A stretch of 13,261 nt of DNA, from the NCBI GenBank assembly GCA_038209965.1, contig JBBQXF010000131.1:1-13261 (forward strand). The letters are read 5' to 3'. The translations under genes and the position numbers were made by a program. Under the pieces are notes generated by a model that saw only the letters and a program-made list of their open reading frames with translations, made no database searches and was not told where the DNA came from. This DNA is from JALONO01 sp038209965 (lineage in GTDB: Bacteria; Bacteroidota; Bacteroidia; Cytophagales; Thermoflexibacteraceae). Below are positions 1 to 6,825 of the stretch, piece by piece (position 1 is the stretch's first letter; each line of letters begins with the position of its first letter).

Positions 1-1
1 T

Positions 2-898
2 ATTGAGGGCGACGAATACCTGGCCTCACCGACCGACCCAACTCCCAAGTTCCTGCATTATCACCACCATATCGGGTTGGTGAGCGGCATTGCATGGGAC
101 CACGCCAATGTCTATCCCGTTTTTGATGATTATGTGAAGCAGTTTGAGCGGTTCGCGACCCAGACCCCTCGGGCGGGCACGCTCATCTACTGCGAAGAGG
201 ACGACCTTGCCACCATCGTGTCCACATCCAACAACATGCGCGACGATGCCCTGCTGCTCACTTACAAAACCCACAAGCACAAGATCAGCAACGGCCACAC
301 CCTATTGACCACCAAAGAACAGCCGATAGCTATTTCTGTTTTTGGCAAGCACAATATGCAAAATTTGAGCGGGGCCATGTTGGTCTGTCAACGATTGGGC
401 ATCAGCGATGCGCAATTTTACCAAGCCATTGCCACGTTCGAGGGAGCCTCACGACGGCTCGAGCTGGTGGCGAAAAATGCCCAGACCACCATTTACCGCG
501 ATTTCGCCCATGCGCCGTCCAAGCTAAAAGCCACCACGTTGGCCGTGAAAGAGCAATTTCCCGAGCGCAAATTGGTGGCTTGTGCCGAACTGCACACGTA
601 CAGCAGTTTAAACAAACATTTTATTGGCCAATATAAGGGCACAATGGACAAAGCCGATGAGGCCATCGTTTATTACAACCCCAAAGCAGTGGCCCTCAAG
701 CGGTTGGAGCCGATTGACCCAGCCGAGATCGTGAAAGCCTTCGGCAATAAAAACCTGCAAGTGTTTACCGATTCAAGTGCGCTCCAAGCCCATTTGATGC
801 GTGGCCAATGGGCTAACCGCAACTTGTTATTGATGAGTTCGGGAACTTTCGATAACCTGGATCTGGGCGTACTGGCCAGTGCAGTGTTGGGCCAGTAA
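2..898 (+). CDS. mpl: Mpl-like Mur ligase (murein peptide ligase), 3' part
   Basis: Partial gene: the reading frame is already open at base 2, 298 residues are visible and the N-terminal part with the ATP-binding P-loop lies outside the window. The visible start IEGDEYLASPTDPTPKF corresponds to the Mur-ligase central-domain motif (ADEYD in E. coli Mpl), and LVSGIAWDHANVYPVF to the conserved stretch ending in the WDH/EHDH-type motif. The segment around SGAMLVCQRLGI (about residue 120) and GASRRLELVAK opens the C-terminal Mur ligase domain, with YRDFAHAPSKLKAT as its DxAHxP signature. Mpl attaches a recovered murein peptide to UDP-MurNAc in the cytoplasm. Bacteroidota encode a diverged version usually annotated as peptidoglycan synthetase, and this matches that form. 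MurC is the alternative, but the GDEYL variant and the C-terminal form favour Mpl. The stop TAA at 896-898 abuts the first 36-nt repeat. Confidence 0.85.
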   Translation: MEGDEYLASPTDPTPKFLHYHHHIGLVSGIAWDHANVYPVFDDYVKQFERFATQTPRAGTLIYCEEDDLATIVSTSNNMRDDALLLTYKTHKHKISNGHTLLTTKEQPIAISVFGKHNMQNLSGAMLVCQRLGISDAQFYQAIATFEGASRRLELVAKNAQTTIYRDFAHAPSKLKATTLAVKEQFPERKLVACAELHTYSSLNKHFIGQYKGTMDKADEAIVYYNPKAVALKRLEPIDPAEIVKAFGNKNLQVFTDSSALQAHLMRGQWANRNLLLMSSGTFDNLDLGVLASAVLGQ

Positions 899-1006
899 GT
901 CTGTCTGGCAAGCAGACAAATGTAACCCGTCAATAAAAACAACAGAAATAGAGGGTATATTTAAAAATGGGTTTGTCAGGCAAGCAGACAAACGTAACAC
1001 GTCAAT
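899..1006. repeat. Pair of imperfect 36-nt direct repeats, 36 nt apart
   Basis: Copy 1 is 899-934 and copy 2 is 971-1006; they match at 32 of 36 positions (differences at 901/973, 906/978, 921/993, 927/999). Both share the core GGCAAGCAGACAAA. Each begins with a small inverted repeat: GTTTGTC/GACAAAC (971-977 with 987-993) in copy 2, and the weaker GTCTG/CAGAC in copy 1. Copy 1 begins at the base after the Mpl-like gene's stop, and copy 2 covers the stop codon of the oppositely oriented oxidoreductase. So the pair fills the space between two convergent genes. No T-tract follows either hairpin, so a classic intrinsic terminator is not supported. Confidence 0.7.
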
Positions 1007-1577
1007 GGCTGGCCCCCAATGCTTCCATTTGTCCGAGCCAAACTTGGCGGTCGGTCATGGCTGATGGTCGGATCGGCCCAAGGTAGGTGGTTTTGGTAGT
1101 TTTGAGGCCACAAAAATCAAGTACCATCTTTCGCATGACCTTGACCCCGCCCTCACCCAAAAACCATTTGAAATACCAGATTGGGTAGTCGATGGTGCAA
1201 ATGATTTCGGTGGTGCGGCCGGTCAGCAACTTGTCCCACCGGTCGCTGTTGTTCCGATATTTGAAGGCGAAACCGGGCAAGAAAGTCCGGTCCAAAAACC
1301 CTTTCAACCCGGCCGGCATCATGCCCCACCACAACGGATAGATCCAAACAATGTGGTCGGCCCATTGGATTTTTTTCTGGGCCAGTTGCAAATCGGGCTC
1401 CAATGCTTGCTTGGCGCAATAGCCCACGGTCAAGTTCGGGTTGAAATCCAGCATTGCCAAGTTGATTTCCTGTACTTCGTTGCTACCGCTCAAAGCTCCT
1501 TTTTTGTAAGCTGTTTGTACGGCAAAATTGAAGCTCTCTTGATTGGGGTGACCATTGATGATCAATATTTTTTTCAT
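1002..1577 (-). CDS. NAD(P)H-dependent oxidoreductase, flavodoxin-like fold (NQO1/MdaB/KefF type)
   Basis: 191 aa, the usual length for the Flavodoxin_2 family. The protein opens with MKKILIINGHPNQESFN, the beta-strand plus phosphate-binding loop that holds FMN or FAD. WADHIVWIYPLWWGMMPAGLKG (residues 72-93) is the second hallmark, the flavin-ring loop, followed by FLDRTFLPGFAF. Such enzymes reduce quinones or other electrophiles with two electrons from NAD(P)H in the cytoplasm; the substrate cannot be read from sequence. I chose the ATG at 1577 because the family motif begins there and GGAAA lies about 6 nt upstream; the frame continues open upstream but shows no family similarity. The gene lies 222 nt downstream of a Crp/Fnr-type regulator on the same strand, which may control it (inference). 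Its stop codon lies inside a 36-nt repeat. Confidence 0.85.
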   Translation of the reverse strand: MKKILIINGHPNQESFNFAVQTAYKKGALSGSNEVQEINLAMLDFNPNLTVGYCAKQALEPDLQLAQKKIQWADHIVWIYPLWWGMMPAGLKGFLDRTFLPGFAFKYRNNSDRWDKLLTGRTTEIICTIDYPIWYFKWFLGEGGVKVMRKMVLDFCGLKTTKTTYLGPIRPSAMTDRQVWLGQMEALGASH

Positions 1578-1780
1578 GGATTTCCGTGGTTTAAACGGGT
1601 GAAAAGTTGCCTGTGCCCATGATCCATTGCCAGCGATCGCACCTTGGTTGTTGCAGTGTGATGCAACTTGATTGCCAGGAGCCATTGCCAAAACAGGGGT
1701 ATTTCTTCTATTTGGTTCGGAACCCTGGGGATACCCCAAATAGCACCCACAAAAATCCGTCAATCAACCGCACGAAAAAC

Positions 1781-1794
1781 GTGACAAATGTTAC
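1781..1794. promoter_or_regulatory. Candidate Crp/Fnr-type operator
   Basis: The sequence GTGAC-AAAT-GTTAC is an imperfect palindrome. Its half-sites and 4-nt spacer resemble the TTGAC-N4-GTCAA boxes bound by Fnr/Dnr-type regulators. It sits just after the regulator gene's stop and about 200 nt before the oxidoreductase start, on the path between them. The match is short and could be chance. Confidence 0.25.
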
Positions 1795-1799
1795 AATCG

Positions 1800-2381
1800 T
1801 TATTGGTGGGCAACTTTTCTTCGGATGCGGCTCAAACTTTCTCGCTCAAGCCCCAAATAGGAAGCAATGTGGTAGAGGGGAATGCGGTCAAAAATGGCAG
1901 GTTGGGTAGCCATCAGATCAAGGTACCGCTGTTCACCATCGCGAAACAGAAAGCTCTCGACCCGCTGGGTGGTGAGTTGGTAGGAATACTCGGCCATGAT
2001 CCGGCCGAACCGCTCCCAGTTGTGGGATAAGCGATAGGCATTTTGCAATTCGGCAAAACTGAATTGGACTATTTCAGTGGGTTCTAACGCTTGGATAAAA
2101 CACCGACTGGGCTTGACTTGAAGAAAGCTGTCATAATCCACGACAAATTGTTGCTCAAAAATAAATTGAGTGTTTATTTCCTTGCCATCTAAGGCATAAT
2201 ACACCCGGAAACAGCCTTGGTTCACAAACCCCATTTCGGTGCAGGTCTTGCCAGCTTTGAGCAGCACCTCGCGTTCCGCCAGTTTTTTTGTCCGCAAAAA
2301 GGGTTCAAACAATGCACAGTCCCTTTGGGTCAAGAAAGGGAATTGGGAGAGCCAATTTTCGAGTATTTCGCAACTGTTCAT
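1800..2381 (-). CDS. Crp/Fnr family transcriptional regulator
   Basis: 193 aa, the normal size for the short Bacteroidota Crp/Fnr proteins. Residues 25-115 form the cyclic-nucleotide-binding-like beta barrel (KKLAEREVLLKAGKTCTEMG, then GCFRVYYALDGKEINTQFIF). A long dimerisation helix follows at about 117-145. The C-terminal helix-turn-helix is at about 165-190, with IPLYHIASYLGLERESLSRIR as turn and recognition helix. No cysteine cluster for an Fe-S centre is seen at the N-terminus, so oxygen sensing through an E. coli-type FNR cluster is not supported; the ligand is unknown. The ATG at 2381 fits family length. An in-frame upstream ATG at 2456 would add 25 residues with no family similarity. 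An AGGAG lies at 2477-2481, too far from either start. A 27-codon open frame (ATG at 2461) ends in TGA overlapping this ATG. Likely target: itself and the downstream oxidoreductase (inference). Confidence 0.85.
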   Translation of the reverse strand: MNSCEILENWLSQFPFLTQRDCALFEPFLRTKKLAEREVLLKAGKTCTEMGFVNQGCFRVYYALDGKEINTQFIFEQQFVVDYDSFLQVKPSRCFIQALEPTEIVQFSFAELQNAYRLSHNWERFGRIMAEYSYQLTTQRVESFLFRDGEQRYLDLMATQPAIFDRIPLYHIASYLGLERESLSRIRRKVAHQ

Positions 2382-2551
2382 GGGTGGAAAATTGTTGGTG
2401 CCAGCAAACGCATCGTGTGGCCAAGCTGGTTCTTGTTGATCAAATGGGTGATACATTGCATTTTACTACATACAATCTCCTGTAAATTGGCAAAATAAAT
2501 CATTGAAAATCAAGGAAACAAATCCAATCAATGGCTAAAATTACTTTGAGA

Positions 2552-3216
2552 TCAGTCTAACAGCTTGAGTCGGCGAAAAGCTGATCGGATATTTTCCTTA
2601 AAATCTTGATACGAATTTAAGTTGTCCAATTTTTCAATGCCAATTTTTTGGCCGATTAGCGAGTAAATGTCAGCGAGGGTCAATTGAGCTCGCCGACGCT
2701 TCACCATGCCTTCCCTAGCGACCCGGATGGCTTCTTCAATCACTTCCTTCGGGTTGGCAATTTTTTCGGGGGAGCGATGAATAGTCAGTTCAATGTCAGT
2801 CTTTTCGGTGCCAATTTCTTTTTTGAGCAACTCCTTGTCGGCCAGCATCCAAGCTTCCGTTTCTTGCACTGGCACGAGCGCAATTAACATCTTACAACAA
2901 TACTGCTCATTCTGTTGGTCAATGCTGGGAGAATTTTATTTTGGTAGGTGCTGTCGCTCAGCGCATTATCGGCATCGGCATGTACGCACAAGAGCGTCAT
3001 GCCGAAATCCTCCAGCCCTTGCTTTGCCCCAGTCAACACCCAGTCCACAAATCCCAAACCTGAACTTGGGGGCTCTACCGCAATGACCTCAAGTTCATAT
3101 TCCCCCCTGCATTCGGTATAAATAATTTCGTGGATTGTCCGCTCGACTATTGGGGTCAAAAACCGTAGGTTGGTAGTTCCTTCGGTCAATAATCCCACAA
3201 ATAGTTGTTTCTTCAT
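2552..3216 (-). pseudogene. DUF4276-family TOPRIM-like protein, split by a -1 frameshift
   Basis: Two overlapping frames together encode one protein. Piece one (3216-2884, 110 aa) carries LLTEGTTNLRFLTPI with Glu12 and LLCVHADADNA with Asp81 and Asp83, the acidic pattern of a TOPRIM metal site. Piece two (2890-2552, 112 aa) begins MLIALVPVQETEAWMLADKE, the ExEaW-LaD block typical of the second half of DUF4276. Adding one base near 2890 joins them into about 221 aa, the family's usual length. The junction reads ATGTTAA, so stop and restart also overlap, and two separate subunits by translational coupling cannot be excluded. The start at 3216 lies 6 nt after the ATPase stop. In known ATPase plus TOPRIM modules such as OLD and PARIS, the TOPRIM partner is the nuclease effector; that role here is inference. 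I mark it pseudogene because the frame is broken as given; a sequencing deletion is equally possible. Confidence 0.6.
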
Positions 3217-3222
3217 GGTTAT

Positions 3223-4618
3223 TTACGATGCTCCATGATCAGTTTCCAAATATTGTTTTACCGTTGAAAGCGTGAGTTTCAATTCCGGTTCGGAATAAGG
3301 AACTGGAATTTCCAAAAGGGGGCCATTTCTGTCTTTTAGTACTGGCAAGATACCAGTGACGGATAACTTTACTATTTTACCAGTAATATCACTAATCTGG
3401 TTCTTCATTTTGGCATACCAAATGCTGACGGACGGGTCGTTGGTCCAATGATAGATTTCTCCTACCAGCCCAGGGGAATGTGTATTGACAATGATCTGGC
3501 GCAACGGCAGGTCGGTAGCCAAAAAATCAGTGCTCAACTCTTTCAACAAGCGGGCCATATCCTTGATTTTGAAGGAATGGATGCCATTTTCAGGCTCTTC
3601 AAAACAGAGTAGGCCAGTATGCTGGTCGTCATTGGCCAGTACACAGAGTGCCAATAGGCGGAGAGTTCCCTCCGACAACACTCGCGACGTATACTCATTT
3701 TTGTCTTTGTCCCTCAGCTTGACCAAATATTGATTGTTTGCTTCGTCATCGAGCACCACAACTTCGGTAAATTGGGGCAAAAAGCTTTGCACCATTCTCG
3801 ATATCCCGACCATTCGATACGCATTGTCCTGTCCAATACGGAATAATGTGGCAGCCAAGTATTTTCCACTCCTTGACAGGGTATTTTGCAGCCCCATCTC
3901 TTTTTTGCTCGGCTCTCCTAAATCTTCAGGATTGAATTGGAGAAAGCGCCAGCTAATCATTTCTGCTTTGGCAGCCAATACGTGCTTAAAATCTACCGAA
4001 TTGATGGCACTCAACACTGTTTGTGAGGCAGCATTGGCCCGGGTTGCTTTGTCGCCTTGCTTCCCATCTTGACGGATTTTAATGGCCACCGTGTTCCCTT
4101 CGGCTTCGGTACGGATGTACGGCTGGGCGATTCCACCCGATCGCTCGCTTTTGACCAAACTTTTACTAGACTCGGGTAATATTTTTTTACCCAGTCATCT
4201 TCATCCGGCCGTATTTTTTCTAAACTTTCATGTTTGATAAACAAATCATCAATATTGAACTGGTTCTGTTTTTTTCAATGATCAGACGGTAACGCAGCCG
4301 GATATGGTTCAACTGTTCCTTGCCGCCCCAGTTGTCACGGATCTCCCGGTTGAGGAGCATGTCCACCTCAAACGTCAGCTCACTGGCACAATGGTTACCG
4401 CCGTATTGGGTAAAAAGCTCATTGGGATTACCCCGCTGCCCGTGCCAAGTAAAAGCAGTTTTTAGGTCAGTTTCAGCTAAACGGGCCAACAACATCAGTG
4501 CATCGAACAAATTGCTTTTTCCCGAGGCATTTACTCCGGCAATAACAGTGAACGGGGTAAACGTCATTTCAAAATGGTGAAACGACTTGAATCCATCGAT
4601 CTTAATTCGAGTTATCAT
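3223..4618 (-). pseudogene. AAA (SMC/ABC-like, AAA_21 type) ATPase, broken by two -1 frameshifts
   Basis: Three frames read in order give one ATPase of about 465 aa if two bases are restored. Frame one (4618 to 4220) has MITRIKIDGFKSFHHFEMTF and the Walker A AGVNASGKSNLFDAL (Lys34). Frame two covers about 4268-4182 (NQFNIDDLFIKHESLEKIRP). Frame three runs to 3223 and holds the ABC-type signature VLSEGTLRLLALCVL, the Walker B LLCFEEPENGIH and the switch histidine in IIVNTHSPG. The first break is at the A7 tract 4269-4275, the second most likely at the A7 tract 4182-4188; one extra A in each restores a continuous protein. This is the OLD/RloA/AriA-like class of standalone ATPases that pair with a nuclease. 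The TOPRIM-like partner starts 6 nt after the stop. No other gene in the window is interrupted, so either the module is decaying or the A tracts were miscalled. Confidence 0.65.
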
Positions 4619-4852
4619 TCCGCTGATGATTTATACCAAGATTAAAATGTGTTTTGAGATTTTCATGATTTAGTAGCTTTATTTTCAATGACTTGACTTC
4701 TAGTTATTTAACAATTAAGGATGATCGATCAAGTCTCGAACGGTTTTAATGCTCAGTAACTTTATCAAATTGATTTTCAATAGTTTGTTGATCAGCCGCA
4801 AATCATCCTGGCAGAATAGCACCCAATGCAGGATATGCCCTGATGATTCTGG
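4619..4852. other. AT-rich intergenic region upstream of the ATPase
   Basis: No credible coding frame is visible. The base composition is clearly more AT-rich than the flanking genes, as is the ATPase/DUF4276 module itself, which fits an acquired block. An inverted repeat AATCATC (4801-4807) with GATGATT (4842-4848) lies just downstream of the STAS gene stop. It has no T-tract, so I do not call it a terminator. I found no clear TAnnTTTG box on the minus strand that would serve the ATPase. Confidence 0.5.
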
Positions 4853-5212
4853 TCACCCAGCGGTCACATCGAGCTGTTGCAAGAACTGGACAGCTTCCTG
4901 CGCGTGATCAAAAACTTGGAAGATGGCGTTCAGTTTGGTGATGACCAGTAGCTTGCGCACCGGATCCGAGGGATGGATCAAGACTACCTCGCCGTTTTTG
5001 TTGCGGAACTTGGTGAGCAGGCGGATCAGGATAGTGAGCCCGCTGCTGTTCATATAAGTAACTTGGGAGATATCCACCGCGCAGCGCAAAATATCCTCGT
5101 TGTCCTCGCTGTCCACCAGCTCGAGGATCTTTACTTCATCGTGCAGGCCCAGCAAGTCGCCGGTGATCTGGAGCAAGAGCACTCCTTCCTTGATCTCGTG
5201 GGTGAAGTCCAT
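4853..5212 (-). CDS. STAS-domain protein (anti-sigma-factor-antagonist-like)
   Basis: 119 aa, a single STAS domain with nothing attached. It reads MDFTHEIKEGVLLLQITGDLLG, the opening beta-strands, and then CAVDISQVTYMNSSGLTILIRLL (residues 44-66), the conserved loop and helix. The NSSGL motif (55-59) stands where SpoIIAA-type proteins have DSSGL, whose second serine is the phosphorylation site; Ser57 is the equivalent. In known systems such proteins are toggled by a serine kinase and phosphatase and bind an anti-sigma factor or another switch partner. No kinase, phosphatase or sigma factor is present in this window, so the partner is unknown. The ATG at 5212 lies 6 nt after the stop of the Fur-family gene, which implies cotranscription and probably coupled translation. 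Confidence 0.85.
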   Translation of the reverse strand: MDFTHEIKEGVLLLQITGDLLGLHDEVKILELVDSEDNEDILRCAVDISQVTYMNSSGLTILIRLLTKFRNKNGEVVLIHPSDPVRKLLVITKLNAIFQVFDHAQEAVQFLQQLDVTAG

Positions 5213-5218
5213 GGTGGG

Positions 5219-5698
5219 TCAGGGCTGGATGGCTCGGTTCGGGCATTGAACCTTATTGCATTGGCCATAGAGCACCAGCGAGTGGTCCTGAATGCTGAAC
5301 TCCAATAATTGGCCGACCATGGTCTGGATATTATGGATGCGCGGATCACAAAATTCCATCACTTGATGACAGTTGAGGCAAATGAGGTGGTCATGTTGGC
5401 GGTAGCCATACGATTTTTCGTATTGGGCCAGATTGCCCCCAAATTGGTGCTTGGTCACCAGATTGCATTCCACCAACAGATCTAGCGTGTTGTAAACTGT
5501 GGCCCGACTGACCCGGTAATTCTTGTTTTTCATGCTAATGTAGAGCGATTCCACATCAAAATGGTCATGGCGGGAATAGATCTCTTCCAAGATGGCAAAC
5601 CGCTCTGGCGTTTTGCGCAGCTCTTTCCGTTCGAGGTAGGCAGTAAATATGTTCTTTACTTCCTCGTATTTACCGTCTTTGGGAGTTATTTTTTGCAT
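5219..5698 (-). CDS. Fur-family metal- or peroxide-responsive repressor
   Basis: 159 aa, a normal length for Fur, PerR and Zur. The N-terminal winged helix spans about 10-85: LRKTPERFAILEEIYSRHDHFDV, then YRVSRATVYNTLDLLVECNLV as the recognition region. The C-terminal half carries the metal ligands: HDHLICLNCHQVMEF (His102, His104, Cys107, Cys110) and CNKVQCPNR (Cys147, Cys152). The two CxxC-like pairs match the structural zinc site. Whether it senses iron, zinc or peroxide cannot be decided from sequence. I chose the ATG at 5698 because the family's N-terminus begins there; the open frame to 5824 runs through the promoter. A -7 box TATCTTTG (5727-5720) and a palindrome overlap directly upstream, which suggests autoregulation. 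A STAS gene follows after 6 nt. Confidence 0.9.
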   Translation of the reverse strand: MQKITPKDGKYEEVKNIFTAYLERKELRKTPERFAILEEIYSRHDHFDVESLYISMKNKNYRVSRATVYNTLDLLVECNLVTKHQFGGNLAQYEKSYGYRQHDHLICLNCHQVMEFCDPRIHNIQTMVGQLLEFSIQDHSLVLYGQCNKVQCPNRAIQP

Positions 5699-5716
5699 TG
5701 TCAAGAAAACCCTTCT

Positions 5717-5742
5717 TTGCAAAGATACACCAAGTTTTGCAA
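5717..5742 (-). promoter_or_regulatory. Promoter -7 box and overlapping palindrome of the fur-like gene
   Basis: On the minus strand TATCTTTG (5727-5720) matches the Bacteroidota -7 consensus TAnnTTTG exactly, about 22 nt before the ATG. TTGCAAA (5717-5723) and TTTGCAA (5736-5742) form a perfect 7-bp inverted repeat with 12 nt between. The left arm sits inside a perfect 10-bp palindrome CTTTGCAAAG (5715-5724). Repressor binding here would cover the promoter. A TTG at the usual -33 distance is not obvious. Confidence 0.5.
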
Positions 5743-5832
5743 CATTGGTTTTTGGGGGCCCAACTGATCGGGTTCCTCGGCCGATTGGCCACTTTTTGCG
5801 GGTTGTGGCCCGGCCAATGACCACTTTTTTAC

Positions 5833-5840
5833 TATATTTG
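5833..5840 (+). promoter_or_regulatory. -7 box for the TolB-like gene
   Basis: TATATTTG matches TAnnTTTG exactly and lies 32 nt before the ATG at 5873. The nearest upstream TTG is 27 nt away, longer than usual, so only the -7 element is well supported. It faces away from the fur-like promoter about 100 nt to the left. Confidence 0.4.
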
Positions 5841-5872
5841 ATGGGTTAACGGTTTGTGACAATCCCCATCCA

Positions 5873-6805
5873 ATGAAAAGACACGGAAGAATTGTTTGGC
5901 TGACTACTTGGTTGGCTTGGTCAATGGGTAACTCTCTGGCCCAGCCGCCCGGCAAAGTGGAGAGTACCCTAGTGCTGCTCGATGTGAAAACGGGCAAGCA
6001 AAAAATAATTTTGCAAGAACAACGCCTTTTTGAAGCCCCCAATTGGTCGCCCGATGGCCAATACCTGATCGTCAATGCGGGCGGGCTGCTGGAAAAAATT
6101 TCAATCGAGGGCCAGAAACTGGGGCCGATCAATACTGGTTTTGCCAACCGCTGCAACAATGACCACGGAGTGAGCGCGGATGGCCAAACCCTGATCATTA
6201 GCCACAATGATCCTGCCGCCGGCACCCAGTCCGACTCCCGGATTTTTGTCCTCCCCCTAGAAGGTGGCACCCCCCGCCTGATTACCGAAAAAGCGCCGAG
6301 TTATTGGCACGGCATCAGTCCAGATGGTCAGTTTTTGGTTTATTGTGCTCTTCGCAATGGGCAATGGGATGTTTATCGGATTGGCATTGCCGGGGGCGAG
6401 GAAACCCGGCTCACGGAGGCCGCCGGCCTGGATGACGGGCCCGAATACAGCCCCGACGGCCAGTGGATCTATTTCAACTCGCACCGGACAGGGCGCATGC
6501 ACCTGTACAGGATGAGGCCAAACGGCAGCCAAACCGAGCAATTGACCAACGATGAACTTGACAACTGGTTTGCCCATCCCAGCCCGGATGGCAAATCCAT
6601 TGTGTATATTGCCTATTTAACTGATCAAAAAGGCAGTCACCCCTTTGGCCGGGAGGTCAAACTCCGGCTGATGAACCTCAAAACCCGCAAAATCAAAGAT
6701 GTGACCCCAGTTTTTTTCGGTGGGCAGGGCACTATCAACGTGCCCAGTTGGTCGCCCGATAGCAAGCGGGTGGCATTTGTCCGTTACCGGATCTTGCCAG
6801 ATTGA
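5873..6805 (+). CDS. Exported TolB-like beta-propeller protein (PD40 repeats)
   Basis: 310 aa. Residues 1-23 look like a signal peptide: basic start MKRHGR, hydrophobic IVWLTTWLAWSMG, then NSLAQ, a plausible signal peptidase I site. The mature part is built of PD40 propeller blades marked by the WSPDGQ motif: PNWSPDGQYLIV (57-68), HGISPDGQFLVY (146-157), PEYSPDGQWIYF (190-201), AHPSPDGKSIVY (234-245) and PSWSPDSKRVAF (291-302). A further degenerate blade is at GVSADGQTLIIS (99-110). Proteins of this kind sit in the periplasm or outside the cell and bind proteins or glycans; TolB itself is larger and has an N-terminal domain missing here. It also resembles the non-catalytic N-terminal part of prolyl-oligopeptidase-like enzymes, but no catalytic domain follows. 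It is divergent from the fur-like gene and convergent with yigZ, 20 nt away, with no visible terminator. Confidence 0.8.
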   Translation: MKRHGRIVWLTTWLAWSMGNSLAQPPGKVESTLVLLDVKTGKQKIILQEQRLFEAPNWSPDGQYLIVNAGGLLEKISIEGQKLGPINTGFANRCNNDHGVSADGQTLIISHNDPAAGTQSDSRIFVLPLEGGTPRLITEKAPSYWHGISPDGQFLVYCALRNGQWDVYRIGIAGGEETRLTEAAGLDDGPEYSPDGQWIYFNSHRTGRMHLYRMRPNGSQTEQLTNDELDNWFAHPSPDGKSIVYIAYLTDQKGSHPFGREVKLRLMNLKTRKIKDVTPVFFGGQGTINVPSWSPDSKRVAFVRYRILPD

Positions 6806-6825
6806 GGGAGTGAGTTTGGGGTGGT

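Noticed and set aside
899..1006. Minimal CRISPR array (36-nt repeat, 36-nt spacer, 36-nt repeat)
   Set aside because: Only two copies, four mismatches between them, the second overlaps a gene's stop codon, and no cas gene is in the window.
4011..4244. Separate small gene of 77 codons in the ATPase region
   Set aside because: Its first part continues the ATPase after the first frameshift and its second part is out-of-frame noise under the true third frame, so it is not a gene of its own.
2552..4618. Programmed frameshifting as the main explanation of all three breaks
   Set aside because: The third site lacks a slippery tract, and needing two successive shifts in one ATPase would give very little product; homopolymer error or decay is simpler, so slippage is kept only as a testable alternative.
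5699..5824. N-terminal extension of the fur-like protein
   Set aside because: It would translate through the -7 box and palindrome, and Fur proteins start close to the ATG at 5698.
5701..6270. 189-aa minus-strand open frame
   Set aside because: It runs antisense through the TolB-like gene and the divergent promoters; the sequence looks like a shadow of that gene.
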